From: UBA5734 sp964528645
GTDB lineage: Bacteria > Bacillota > Clostridia > Saccharofermentanales > UBA5734
Length of the DNA stretch: 64,000 nucleotides
Direction of reading: 5' to 3'
Assembly: GCA_964528645.1 (NCBI GenBank)
Contig: CAZGSR010000004.1
Location: forward strand, 21,157-85,156
Shown here one piece after another: positions 32,146 to 41,351 of this stretch. The position numbers were made by a program, and so were the translations under genes. The notes under the pieces are model-generated. The model saw only the letters and a program-made list of their open reading frames with translations. It made no database searches and was not told the DNA's origin. Each line of letters opens with the position of its first letter. Positions within the stretch are counted from its first letter, which is position 1.

Positions 32146-33666
32146 TTACGGCGTTTTAAGGGTGAAACTGAAACGGGCACCACCGAGGTCACTGTCTGTC
32201 ACCGTGATACGCTGGCCATGGGCGGCCAGGATGGTCCGACAGATGAACAGTCCCAGGCCCGAGCTTTTACTGGTCCGGCTGCGCTCTGCTGTGTAGAAAC
32301 GGTCGAAGATGAACGGCCGGTCTTTTTCAGCCACACCAGAGCCGCTGTCTTCGATGATCACCTCGACCTGGTGGCTGGCCTTGATGCGGCGGGTTGACAG
32401 GGCAATGACGCCCTCAGCTGGACAGAAGCGGATGGCATTGGAGATGATGTTGTACACGACGCGGCTGATGGCCTCACGGTCGCCGAGCACGATCAGTCGG
32501 CCCGGCTCAGACTCATCGAAGTCACTCTGGACGCTGATGGATTTTTCATTGAGCAGAGACTCCAGCCCGTAGACGTCTTCCCGGATGACCGAATTGATGT
32601 TGAATGGCTGCTCATCGAGCTGGAACGTACCACTATCGTAACGGCTCGCCTCGGACAAGGTCTGGACCAGGTTTTGCAGACGCAACACCTCCTGTTTGAC
32701 AATCTCCAGGTAGACAGTCGTCTTGTCCGCTGGCACAGTTCCGTCGAGCATGCCTTCGACAAAACCGCGGATCGAGGTCAGAGGGGTGCGCAAGTCATGT
32801 GAAACACTGGAGATAAAATCACGGCGGCTGCGCTCCTGGTGCTCCAGTTTTTCGATCATCGAGTTCATCGTCTCGACCAGGACCATCAGGTCGTCCGTCA
32901 CCAGAGCCCTCTGATGTGCCTGGTCTGGAGTGGCCATGCCGGGCAGGATAACCCGGGCCGACAGGTCGCCCCGGTAAACCTTGTCAGCAGTCCGGGCCAA
33001 AAGCCGGATGGGCCGCGTGATGTTGCGCGACAAGAGGACGAGGAAAAGCAAGGCCAGGAAAAAGGCCACCACCATCGAAAAGAGCAGGCTGTTGGTCATT
33101 AAAAAGCTGTTGAAGCTTTCGGTCACGACGGGGCGGTGGAGCTGGATTTCGCCGATATAGGCGCCCGTTGGCGAAGGAAGCGGCACGATGGTGCTGATCC
33201 AGCGCTGACCGGTGCTGCGGAAAAGGCCGCGGAAATCACCAATCGTGGCCAGTCCGGACTTGCCCAGGACGGACCCGCCGCGGTAAGCCGAAGGTATGAT
33301 CCAGTCCCCGTCAGCAGACTCAAACTGGGAGGAAATGGTTGCCGGGACACTGGTGGTGTAGGCGAGCGTGCCATTGCTGTCGATCACCCAGACCAAAGCA
33401 CCGGTTGAACGGGCGGTAAAATTGAGATAGCTGATGACGGTCGAACTATTGATCTTGCCCTGGCTGGAATGGAAGGTTGGTCCGGCCATTTCTGCAATCG
33501 CCCGGGCACTGGCCAGAAGCTGGCTCGACTGCTGGCGGGCGCTGGCCGTCGTGACAATGCCATAGTACACGACGCCCATCAGGGAGAAGACGATCAAAAT
33601 GGCCATCGCCAGCTGGAGGATGGTCCGGCCATAGAGGGAGTTCATCAGGCGGCGTGGCCAGAGCAT
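32146..33666 (-). CDS. Membrane sensor histidine kinase
   Basis: A 506-residue kinase. TM1 (about 14-38), an extracellular sensor (about 39-190), TM2 (about 192-212), HAMP (about 213-270), HisKA with SVSHDLRTPLTSI (His about 290) and HATPase with NAIRFCPAEG, DSGSGV and SSGLGLFICR. Architecture is PhoR/WalK-like without a PAS domain. It lies 20 bp after its response regulator, and the HtrA-like pseudoprotease follows 83 bp later, suggesting a shared envelope-stress role (inference). Confidence 0.93.
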   Translation of the reverse strand: MLWPRRLMNSLYGRTILQLAMAILIVFSLMGVVYYGIVTTASARQQSSQLLASARAIAEMAGPTFHSSQGKINSSTVISYLNFTARSTGALVWVIDSNGTLAYTTSVPATISSQFESADGDWIIPSAYRGGSVLGKSGLATIGDFRGLFRSTGQRWISTIVPLPSPTGAYIGEIQLHRPVVTESFNSFLMTNSLLFSMVVAFFLALLFLVLLSRNITRPIRLLARTADKVYRGDLSARVILPGMATPDQAHQRALVTDDLMVLVETMNSMIEKLEHQERSRRDFISSVSHDLRTPLTSIRGFVEGMLDGTVPADKTTVYLEIVKQEVLRLQNLVQTLSEASRYDSGTFQLDEQPFNINSVIREDVYGLESLLNEKSISVQSDFDESEPGRLIVLGDREAISRVVYNIISNAIRFCPAEGVIALSTRRIKASHQVEVIIEDSGSGVAEKDRPFIFDRFYTAERSRTSKSSGLGLFICRTILAAHGQRITVTDSDLGGARFSFTLKTP

Positions 33667-33686
33667 GCTTGCCTTATCCCCCGGAT

Positions 33687-34397
33687 TCAGAAGGCTTCAA
33701 ATTTGTAGCCGACGCCCCAGACTGTCTTGATCTGCCAGTTAGGATGCTCACCAGTTTCCTCGAGCTTCTCGCGGATCCGCTTGATATGGACATCGACGGT
33801 GCGTGATTCGCCAAAATAATCAAAGCCCCAGATGTTTTCCAGCAGCTGTTCCCGGGTGAACACCCGGTTGGGGTGGGAAGCCAGGAAAAAGAGCAGCTCC
33901 AGTTCCTTGGGCGGCATTTCGATGTTCTGGCCGCCTGCGGTCACGCTGTAGCGGGATTTGTCGATCCGGATGCCCGGATACTCGACCCATTCCGTGGAGG
34001 TATGATTCTGGCTGGACTTTTGCGGATCTTGTGGTGCCTCGACCCGGCGCAGAACAGCCTTGACCCTGGCCAGGAGTTCTTTCGGTTCAAATGGTTTCTG
34101 GACATAGTCATCTGCACCGAGTTCGAGACCGACGACTTTGTCGAGGGTGTCACCACGGGCGGTAAGCATGATCACCGGGACACTGGAGGTGCGGCGGATC
34201 TCGCGCAGCACATCGTATCCATCCTTACCCGGCAGCATCAGGTCGAGAATGACAATATCCGGCGCAGCCTGGGGGAAAATCTCCACCGCATGGTTGCCGT
34301 CATAACAAGTGACAACCTCAAAACCGTCTTTGTCAAAATACAGCCGCAACAGTTCACTGATATGGGGATCGTCGTCGACGATGAATGCTTTTTTCAA
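33687..34397 (-). CDS. OmpR/PhoB-family response regulator
   Basis: A 236-residue regulator. The receiver has the acidic pocket VDDDPH, phospho-acceptor Asp52 in VILDLMLPGKDGYD, and Lys in VQKPFEP; the C-terminal winged helix (about 135-232) has SRTVDVHIKRIREKLE and VWGVGYKFE. It pairs with the adjacent kinase. Its targets cannot be read from this window. Confidence 0.94.
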   Translation of the reverse strand: MKKAFIVDDDPHISELLRLYFDKDGFEVVTCYDGNHAVEIFPQAAPDIVILDLMLPGKDGYDVLREIRRTSSVPVIMLTARGDTLDKVVGLELGADDYVQKPFEPKELLARVKAVLRRVEAPQDPQKSSQNHTSTEWVEYPGIRIDKSRYSVTAGGQNIEMPPKELELLFFLASHPNRVFTREQLLENIWGFDYFGESRTVDVHIKRIREKLEETGEHPNWQIKTVWGVGYKFEAF

Positions 34398-34423
34398 AAA
34401 GATGTCCTCCGGTGCTAAAGCTG

Positions 34424-34879
34424 TCAGGTTTTGCGCATCATTTGGTTGAGTTCATCCAGGAATGAATTGACGTCCTTGAATTGGCGATAAACCGATGCAA
34501 ACCGGACATAGGCGACTTCATCGATCTTCTTGAGCCCATCCATGACCATCTCGCCGATTTCATGCGAAGTCACTTCCCGTTTCAGGGCATTCTGGTTTGA
34601 TGTCTCGATGTTGTTGACCAGCGTTTCGATCTGGCTGGTCGAGACCGGACGTTTCTCGCAGCTCTTCAAGATACCCGAAATCAGTTTGTCACGGTCGAAT
34701 GGTTCACGGGTGCCGTCCTTTTTGATCACCAGGAGCGGCAGGGTCTCGATCTTCTCATAGGTCGTAAAACGGCCACCACAGGCGATGCACTCGCGTCGGC
34801 GGCGGATGGCAGAGCCTTCATCGGAAGGCCGGGAATCGATCACGCGATCTTCGCCGTGCGAGCAAAATGGGCAACGCAT
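34424..34879 (-). CDS. nrdR: Transcriptional repressor NrdR
   Basis: A 151-residue protein with the N-terminal zinc ribbon CPFCSHGEDRVIDSR...CIACGGRF and an ATP-cone (about 48-140). It represses ribonucleotide reductase genes in response to ATP/dATP. It lies 18 bp downstream of ftsZ and upstream of the two-component genes. I did not find an NrdR box in the window. Confidence 0.96.
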   Translation of the reverse strand: MRCPFCSHGEDRVIDSRPSDEGSAIRRRRECIACGGRFTTYEKIETLPLLVIKKDGTREPFDRDKLISGILKSCEKRPVSTSQIETLVNNIETSNQNALKREVTSHEIGEMVMDGLKKIDEVAYVRFASVYRQFKDVNSFLDELNQMMRKT

Positions 34880-34897
34880 GTCCTGTGGGCTCCTTGC

Positions 34898-36391
34898 TCA
34901 GTCGTTGAAGCGGGAGTCATTGTCCTGCAAAAACCAGGGCAGCTTGCGTGCCGGTTTTTGCTTGTCGCGGTTCTGGCGGGACGGTGGCTCGGGCTCGACT
35001 GGCCGGGATGGGGTCTCCTGGTGGTTGCTGGCCAGATCGGTGTAGGAGGATTTGCCATAACCGGAGGACCCGCCGAAAAGGCCGTCATAGCGCGGGATTT
35101 CCTGCGTGTCGCTGGAATCAGCAGGAGAAGGTCCAGCAGCTGGCATGACCGGGGCAGATGGCTGCGAGGCAGACTCTGCTGCAGGCGCTGCCTGGGGCGA
35201 TGGTTCTGCTGCACCCACAGAATGGAAACCGCCAAAGTTGCTGCTCGCGTCTGCTGGCGTCGGCTGAGTCTGGGGTTTCTCGATGTCACGGAAAATATCC
35301 GGGACAAAATAGGAGGTGTCGCTGGCTGGGGCTGCCGGACGTTCGAACGGCTGCGGCTGCGCAGCCGGTGCTGGCTGGCTGACCGGAGCTGCTGCCTGGA
35401 CGGGCTTGGCGACAAAAGCAGCCGGATCACGATCAAAGCCACTGGCAATGACGGTGATCATGATCTCATCCTGCATGGCGTCGTCATGGGTGGCACCAAA
35501 AATGATATCGGCATCCGGGGATACGGCATCGCGCACAATCGAGGCGGCTTCGTCGACCTCGCGGATCTTCATGTCGCGGCCGCCGGTGAAGTTCATGATC
35601 ACGCCGCGGGCCCCATCAATGGTAGTGTCCAGAAGCGGGCTGTTGATCGCCTGGCGGATCGCAGCCGCGGCACGGCCTTCGCCAGAAGCGCGGCCAATAC
35701 CCATGTGGCAGACACCCGCCTGGGTCATGATGCGGCGGACATCGGCCAGGTCGAGGTTGATCAGGCCGGGGACGGCAACCAGGTCGGAGATGCCGGAAAC
35801 GCCGTAGCGCAGGATCTGGTCAGCGAGGATGAAGGCCTCGTCGAGGGACGTATTTTCATCAGCGATCTCAAGCAGTTTGTCATTGGGGACAACGATCAGG
35901 GAATCGACGAATTTCTCGAGTTCGCGGATGCCGCGCTCGGCATTCTGCATCCGGCGCGAGCCTTCGAAGCGGAACGGACGGGTGACGACACCGACGGTCA
36001 GGATATTGAGCTCCTTGGCGATCTGGGCAATCACCGGTGCGCCACCAGTGCCTGTGCCGCCGCCCATGCCGGCCGTGATGAACAGCATGTCGGTGCCTTT
36101 GATCAATTCGCTGATCTCATCGGCGGACTCGACCGCGGCCTTGGCACCGATCTCGGGATTGGCCCCGGCGCCCTGGCCTCGGGTGATCTTCTCCCCGATC
36201 TGGACCCGGTTGGATGCCTTGGACCGCTGCAGGACCTGGTTGTCTGTGTTGACCGCGATGAACTCGATCCCCTGGACGGAGCTCTCGATCATGCGATCGA
36301 CCGCATTGCAGCCACCGCCGCCGATGCCGATGACTTTGATGGTCGCGATATGGTCATTTTCCATACTGATGCTCAGTTTATAATCAGCCAA
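34898..36391 (-). CDS. ftsZ: Cell division protein FtsZ with long C-terminal linker
   Basis: A 497-residue tubulin homologue, longer than usual owing to a disordered linker. The GTPase core (about 1-320) has IGIGGGGCNAVDRM, the tubulin signature GGGTGTGGAPV and NLDLADVR. The linker (about 320-470) is rich in Ala/Pro/Gln/Ser, and the C-terminal peptide KLPWFLQDND should bind membrane tethers. No ftsA lies beside it, so SepF or another anchor encoded elsewhere would be needed. Confidence 0.97.
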   Translation of the reverse strand: MADYKLSISMENDHIATIKVIGIGGGGCNAVDRMIESSVQGIEFIAVNTDNQVLQRSKASNRVQIGEKITRGQGAGANPEIGAKAAVESADEISELIKGTDMLFITAGMGGGTGTGGAPVIAQIAKELNILTVGVVTRPFRFEGSRRMQNAERGIRELEKFVDSLIVVPNDKLLEIADENTSLDEAFILADQILRYGVSGISDLVAVPGLINLDLADVRRIMTQAGVCHMGIGRASGEGRAAAAIRQAINSPLLDTTIDGARGVIMNFTGGRDMKIREVDEAASIVRDAVSPDADIIFGATHDDAMQDEIMITVIASGFDRDPAAFVAKPVQAAAPVSQPAPAAQPQPFERPAAPASDTSYFVPDIFRDIEKPQTQPTPADASSNFGGFHSVGAAEPSPQAAPAAESASQPSAPVMPAAGPSPADSSDTQEIPRYDGLFGGSSGYGKSSYTDLASNHQETPSRPVEPEPPSRQNRDKQKPARKLPWFLQDNDSRFND

Positions 36392-36521
36392 TTGAAATAC
36401 CCCTCTCTGCTTTAAAAAAGTGGATCACTGGATCCGGGTCAATCTCCGGCTATCACACCGGAGAAAAATGTCAATCTCTACAATCAGCCATGTGTGGCAA
36501 CAAGTTGTGCTTTTTGTTACG

Positions 36522-36550
36522 ATTCTACACTAATTATTGCAGGTAAACAA
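36522..36550 (-). promoter_or_regulatory. Promoter of ftsZ
   Basis: On the minus strand TTGTTT (36550-36545), a 17-bp spacer and TAGAAT (36527-36522), about 130 bp before the ftsZ ATG. The 219-bp gap between sbp and ftsZ holds no gene; near its sbp end CCTTCAAACC/GGTTTGAAGG (36608-36635) forms a hairpin without a T run. Confidence 0.45.
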
Positions 36551-36610
36551 CAATATTTGGTGTCTGTCTTTCAGTCTGGTTACAAGATCTAGCGCCTCTG
36601 GTCAGTTCCT

Positions 36611-36979
36611 TCAAACCGGATCCTTGGTTTGAAGGGGTCGTCTTTTCTGCTCCAGTCGTTCGATCAGCAAGCGTCGGATCGTGGACGAATTCAGGAAGAT
36701 CCGGTTGCCGAAGGCAAAAACGGCGGCCAGGGATAATTGCAAGTCGAGCTGGTCACCCAGGGCGGCCAGCAACACCGCGATCGCACTGTTGCCGAGAAAT
36801 CCAGTGACAAACATCTTGGTGTTGAATGTGTTCCGGAGATTAGCAACCAGGGCTCCGACGACGGAGTCTATGGCCGCCAGGATCCCGACAGCCACATAGG
36901 ATGAATAGGCACTCGGGATGTCGATGTCGAGCAGCAGGCCGACCAGAAGGCCAACGATCAGTCCGATCAAGGGAAACAT
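36611..36979 (-). CDS. sbp: Small basic protein (Sbp, DUF1290)
   Basis: A 122-residue membrane protein with three to four hydrophobic helices (FPLIGLIVGLLVGLLLDIDIP, YVAVGILAAIDSVVGAL) and a basic tail. It matches the DUF1290 family found beside ftsZ/ftsQ in Bacilli and Clostridia. Function is unknown; position implies a division role. Confidence 0.85.
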   Translation of the reverse strand: MFPLIGLIVGLLVGLLLDIDIPSAYSSYVAVGILAAIDSVVGALVANLRNTFNTKMFVTGFLGNSAIAVLLAALGDQLDLQLSLAAVFAFGNRIFLNSSTIRRLLIERLEQKRRPLQTKDPV

Positions 36980-36988
36980 GAGAACCTC

Positions 36989-37864
36989 CTAAGCATCCGG
37001 GATGAAAATCCGGCGCGATCCTGTCAGGTCGAGGACACCTTTGCCCCGGTAGTCGAGGGCACCCTGGTCCATCGCAAACCGCAGCCAGAGCATGTCATCG
37101 AGCTGGTCCATGCTGGTTTCAGCAGCCACTGTCAATTCATCTCCGGTTGCCGGCAAGACCAGGGTCAGAAACAACCGGCCATTGGACAGGGGACGAATCT
37201 GCCGGACCTGGGACAACAGCTTTTGTGGCGTACGGGTGTCTTTGTCCGCGTCAATTATAGCACCGAGCAAACTGACTGCGCTATTCATGCTGTCTGGCAC
37301 TTGGACGGTCAGTGGCTGGCCCAGGTTGAGCGATCGGACCGACACGCCTTCGATCACAGGGATCCCGGGCGGTGGATCAGGCAAGATGAGCAAGGCATAC
37401 CCTTCCTTATCCAGGAGGACACAGCCATCCGGGATCGAGACATAGGCAACCTCGACCCGCTCCTCGATCTCGATCCGTATCTGTGACGGGAAATCCAGAG
37501 ATGCACGCACGGTCCGGATGTAGGGGAATACCTGGGCCAGCCTGGCCTCTGTCTGCCCATAGCGCAGGCCCAGCCACTGGTCCAGGCCCGGGCCAAGCCC
37601 CTGGAACAGATGGTCACCCGGCTTTTGGAGCACGGCTGCTTCGATGGCTGCCGTCGTCATGGCCCGGGTTGGTGTGATCTCATAGGTCTGGAGCCGGAAA
37701 ACCGGCAGGAACGCAACCAGCAGGCCAAGGGCAAGCAAAGCCAGGACACCGGTCAACCGCCGGGTGAGCATGCTCACTGACCGGTGCTGGCTGGTGCCAG
37801 GCATCGGTCCGGCGGCTGCAAAGGCCCGCGTCTTGCGGTTGGTTTTACGTCCGGATGGTCGCAT
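36989..37864 (-). CDS. ftsQ: Cell division protein FtsQ/DivIB
   Basis: About 291 residues: a basic cytoplasmic head, one membrane helix (VLALLALGLLVAFLPVF, about 37-53), a POTRA domain beginning FRLQTYEITPTRAMTT and a beta domain. The start at 37864 overlaps the murG end by 20 bp; a longer frame reading into murG is rejected. It belongs to the FtsQ-FtsL-FtsB divisome complex. Confidence 0.88.
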   Translation of the reverse strand: MRPSGRKTNRKTRAFAAAGPMPGTSQHRSVSMLTRRLTGVLALLALGLLVAFLPVFRLQTYEITPTRAMTTAAIEAAVLQKPGDHLFQGLGPGLDQWLGLRYGQTEARLAQVFPYIRTVRASLDFPSQIRIEIEERVEVAYVSIPDGCVLLDKEGYALLILPDPPPGIPVIEGVSVRSLNLGQPLTVQVPDSMNSAVSLLGAIIDADKDTRTPQKLLSQVRQIRPLSNGRLFLTLVLPATGDELTVAAETSMDQLDDMLWLRFAMDQGALDYRGKGVLDLTGSRRIFIPDA

Positions 37865-38963
37865 AGAGGCTGTTGCAAATTTTGGCTGCGGCATCCGGCA
37901 TGGCGAGCAGCTGGGCTTGTTTACCCATCCGGGCCAGGAGGTCCGGCTGACCAAAGAGGGACTCCAGCTGGCTGGAGAGCCAGGCGGCATTCAGTTCTGA
38001 ATTGGCGACCCGGATCGCTGCGCCCGTCTGTTCTAGCACACTGGCATTGGCGGTCTGATGATCACCGGCAGCAAATGGATAGGGCACCAGGATCGAGGGT
38101 TTGCCCAGGGCCGCCAGCTCGGCACAGGTCATAGCCCCGGCACGGCCCAGCACCAGGTCGGCGCCAGCCAGATAAAGGGGCATTTCATGCAGATAATCAT
38201 AGACCTTCAGCCAGGGGAGTCCGGCCGCTGCAGCGCTGACTGCATCATAATGCTTCTGGCCACAGGCAAGATGGACCTCCACTGATTGGACCTGGAGGAG
38301 TCTCTGGAAAACGGGCTCGTCCTTGAGGCCAAGAATGGTTTCATTGATCCGCTGGGCCCCCAGGCTTCCGCCCGTGGCTAACAGGATGCGCGTGTCACTG
38401 CTCCACCTCAGGTGCGCTCGCGCCGCAGTCTGGTCGAGCTGGAAAAAGAGCGGCCGGACCGGATTACCAGTCAGGACGATAGGGGCTTTGGTCCTGAAAT
38501 AGCGTTCTGCCCCGGGCATGCTGATGCAGACCACCGAGCTGCGATGGGCCAGCAAGCGGTTGGACCGGCCAGGATAGGCATTTTGTTCATGGAGGAGCAC
38601 CGGGATGTCCAGGCTGGCTGCCGCTGCAACCAGTGGACTGCAGACATAACCGCCTGTTCCGACAACCGCATCCGGGCGAAAGGCCTTGAGCAGGCGGCGC
38701 GACTGGGCTCGGCCGGCAAAAAAGTCGGCGATGGCAGCAAAAAAGGTCTTGTTGATCCGGTTGGGCAAGCCCCGGGCCCGGATTGGGGTGAACTCATAAC
38801 CAGCCTTGGGAACCAGCTGGCTTTCCAAGCCGCGCGCAGTGCCGACAAAGCGGATGATGGCGTCCGGATGGTCGATTCGGATCTGGTCAGCGATCGCCAG
38901 GGCCGGGTTGATATGGCCACTGGTTCCGCCGCCAGCGATGACCACTTTCAAAGGATTCATCAC
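37845..38963 (-). CDS. murG: UDP-GlcNAc:undecaprenyl-PP-MurNAc-pentapeptide transferase
   Basis: A 372-residue GT-B enzyme that converts lipid I to lipid II. VVIAGGGTSGHINPALA is the N-terminal G-loop, GTGGYVCSP and LHEQNAYPGRSNR the acceptor region, and GRAGAMTCAEL the UDP-GlcNAc site. Its ATG overlaps the end of ftsW. Confidence 0.95.
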   Translation of the reverse strand: MMNPLKVVIAGGGTSGHINPALAIADQIRIDHPDAIIRFVGTARGLESQLVPKAGYEFTPIRARGLPNRINKTFFAAIADFFAGRAQSRRLLKAFRPDAVVGTGGYVCSPLVAAAASLDIPVLLHEQNAYPGRSNRLLAHRSSVVCISMPGAERYFRTKAPIVLTGNPVRPLFFQLDQTAARAHLRWSSDTRILLATGGSLGAQRINETILGLKDEPVFQRLLQVQSVEVHLACGQKHYDAVSAAAAGLPWLKVYDYLHEMPLYLAGADLVLGRAGAMTCAELAALGKPSILVPYPFAAGDHQTANASVLEQTGAAIRVANSELNAAWLSSQLESLFGQPDLLARMGKQAQLLAMPDAAAKICNSLYATIRT

Positions 38964-40312
38964 GATTCTCCTCTGGCGATTTTGTTGATTTCGCCCATCA
39001 AATTGCGCTGGCGTCCCGTCAGCATCTGGCCGGTGCGCGACACCCCCAGGATGAAACCGATCGCCAGCATGAAAAAGAGATTTGAGGTCCCGCCATAACT
39101 GAAAAACGGCAGCGAGATGCCAGTGGCCGGCAAGGAACGGGTGGCCACGCCGATATTGAGCAGGGCCTGGGTCGTGATCAGGACGGTGTAGCCAGCCGCT
39201 AGGATCGCGGCATGGGGATTGATCGCCCGCCAGGCGATGCGCGTGCCGATCAGATGGAACAGCAGGAACAGCATAATCACGCTGACCGTGCCGATGAAGC
39301 CCAGCTCCTCGCCGATGATGGCAAAGATGTAGTCATTGTGGGCCTCTGGCAGATAATTGTATTTCTGGCGGCCATTGCCCAGGCCGACACCGGTCAGGCC
39401 ACCTGAACCGATGGCAATCAAGGACTGGTTGACCTGGTAGGAATCGTCCGAGCTGGCTTCTTCCGGATTGCGGAAAGTCTCGATCCGTTTGAAGGCATGG
39501 CTGAAATTGGACTCGAGGGCTTCCTGGATGGTCTGGTCCTTGAGCGTCGCGGCAAAGACACCAAAGGCAAGGGCACCAACCAGCAACAGGATCAGGGTCA
39601 ACTGGAGAATACCGCTGAACCAGGACCGTAAAGGCAGACCGGCAGCGAGGAACGAGGCCAGAATGACGACACTGAGGATGACAAAACCGGAGACATGGGG
39701 TTGCCAGATGATCAGGCCCAGCCAGACCACCATCATCAGTCCGGGAACCAGGATGTCGCGCCAGCCGTCACCGAGAAAGCGACGCAAGGGTGAACGATAG
39801 CGGATTTCCCCACGCTGGCGTCGGGCACGCAAGCGGGAAAAATAGCCAGCCAGACAGATCACAGCTGCCAGCTTGGCAAATTCCGAGGGCTGGATGCTCA
39901 GAGGTCCGATCAGGATCCAGCGCTTGGCACCGTTGACAATCGAACCGAAAAATTTGACATAGACCAAAAGACCGGTCGTCAGCAGATAAGTCGCGATGGT
40001 GATGATCGGCCGGTCAAAAAAGGAAACCGGAATCAAGACTGCCATGATCAAGGCCAAAATCAGGCCGATCAGGGTGATGGAGCCCTGTTTGATGATGTAA
40101 TACATCGAATTGCCGGAATTAGCATTGAAACTGTCGCTCATGCTGGCAGAAAACAGCATGACCAGGCCAAAGCAGACCATGATGAAGGTCACAACCAGCA
40201 AACCGCCGTGAATGCGCAGGGGCGGGCGCACCTGAAGATACGGCACCTCCCGGTCGCGGCCGGTACTAGTGGCCTGGCCCCCCTGGTAAGTCTGGATCGA
40301 ACGAGTCTGCAT
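38960..40312 (-). CDS. ftsW: SEDS peptidoglycan polymerase FtsW
   Basis: A 450-residue polytopic protein with about ten membrane helices. IGPLSIQPSEFAKLA, LPEAHNDYIFAIIGEELG and GISLPFFSYGGTSNL are SEDS motifs. Its place in the dcw cluster between mraY and murG marks it as the division SEDS, versus the RodA encoded at 50.9-52.0 kb. Directly after mraY there is no murD, unlike the usual order. Confidence 0.94.
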   Translation of the reverse strand: MQTRSIQTYQGGQATSTGRDREVPYLQVRPPLRIHGGLLVVTFIMVCFGLVMLFSASMSDSFNANSGNSMYYIIKQGSITLIGLILALIMAVLIPVSFFDRPIITIATYLLTTGLLVYVKFFGSIVNGAKRWILIGPLSIQPSEFAKLAAVICLAGYFSRLRARRQRGEIRYRSPLRRFLGDGWRDILVPGLMMVVWLGLIIWQPHVSGFVILSVVILASFLAAGLPLRSWFSGILQLTLILLLVGALAFGVFAATLKDQTIQEALESNFSHAFKRIETFRNPEEASSDDSYQVNQSLIAIGSGGLTGVGLGNGRQKYNYLPEAHNDYIFAIIGEELGFIGTVSVIMLFLLFHLIGTRIAWRAINPHAAILAAGYTVLITTQALLNIGVATRSLPATGISLPFFSYGGTSNLFFMLAIGFILGVSRTGQMLTGRQRNLMGEINKIARGES

Positions 40313-40329
40313 AACCGCCTCCAGTCAGG

Positions 40330-41349
40330 TCAGGCCAGTGCCAGAAGCAGCAGGCCCAGGACGCTGCCCAAAAGTGTCACAATTGAGAAAACCAGGACCA
40401 CTTTATTTTCCTTCCAGCCGCCCAGTTCAAAATGATGGTGGATGGGCGACATGCGGAAGATCCGTTTGCCACCGGTGCGCTTAAAATAGGCGACCTGGAT
40501 CACCACGGACAACGATTCGGCCACATAAATGAAGCCGATGAACAGCAAGATCCAGGGAACGCCATAGAAAAGGGCAATCGCAGCCACGCCTGCCCCGAGA
40601 GCCTGGGAACCGGTATCGCCCATGAACACCTTGGCCGGGTGGTGATTGAAGACCAGAAAGCCGAGGCAGCCGGCTGCCAGCATCAGGCTGACGGCCAGTG
40701 CTGGTCCCGTCAGGGCAGTCTCCAGACCGAGCCCCTTCAGGAGCAGACCGGCGGCAGCCAGGGCCAGTCCGGCAAGCACCGTGACTGAACTGGCCAGGCC
40801 ATCAACACCATCGGTCAGGTTGACGGAATTAGCGATGAAAAATAAATAGATGACGACGAACACCCCATAGGGAAGTTTCCACCAGCCCAGGATCGGCAGC
40901 GAGCCCAGACCAGGTACGATCAGGAACGGTTCGACTGGCAGGGCCAGCAAATACCAGAGCGTGAAGCCGATTGAAAAAGCCAGCAGCAAGATGGTCTTTT
41001 GGCGGACGCTCAGGCCTTTCTTGCTGATCCGGACTTTGATGTAATCATCAAGGAATCCGGCGAAGCCAAACGCAAGGATGAGCAGGAGGATCGCCAGGAT
41101 CGCGCTGGAATAGCCATAGATGAATTGGACGGCTACCGTCACCAGGACCAGAGGGACCAGGAAAAAGAATCCGCCAAAAGTTGGCGTACCGCTTTTGACA
41201 TAATGAGTTTTCGGGCCGTCGTCCCGGACAGTCTGGCCGACGCTGAGCCGGCCGAGCAGAGGCAGGCCAACCAGACCAGCCAGCACGGTCAGCACGAGGC
41301 ACGCTGCAAAGATCCCCAGGGATCCAATGGAAGTCCATACCTGGTTCAT
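40330..41349 (-). CDS. mraY: Phospho-N-acetylmuramoyl-pentapeptide transferase
   Basis: A 339-residue membrane enzyme making lipid I. GFAGFLDDYIKV carries the catalytic Asp pair, NSVNLTDGVDGLA the nucleotide site and MSPIHHHFELGGW the C-terminal His box. The ATG at 41349 has GGAGG nine bases upstream and follows the murF stop by two bases; an earlier TTG is not preferred. Confidence 0.96.
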   Translation of the reverse strand: MNQVWTSIGSLGIFAACLVLTVLAGLVGLPLLGRLSVGQTVRDDGPKTHYVKSGTPTFGGFFFLVPLVLVTVAVQFIYGYSSAILAILLLILAFGFAGFLDDYIKVRISKKGLSVRQKTILLLAFSIGFTLWYLLALPVEPFLIVPGLGSLPILGWWKLPYGVFVVIYLFFIANSVNLTDGVDGLASSVTVLAGLALAAAGLLLKGLGLETALTGPALAVSLMLAAGCLGFLVFNHHPAKVFMGDTGSQALGAGVAAIALFYGVPWILLFIGFIYVAESLSVVIQVAYFKRTGGKRIFRMSPIHHHFELGGWKENKVVLVFSIVTLLGSVLGLLLLALA

Positions 41350-41351
41350 GA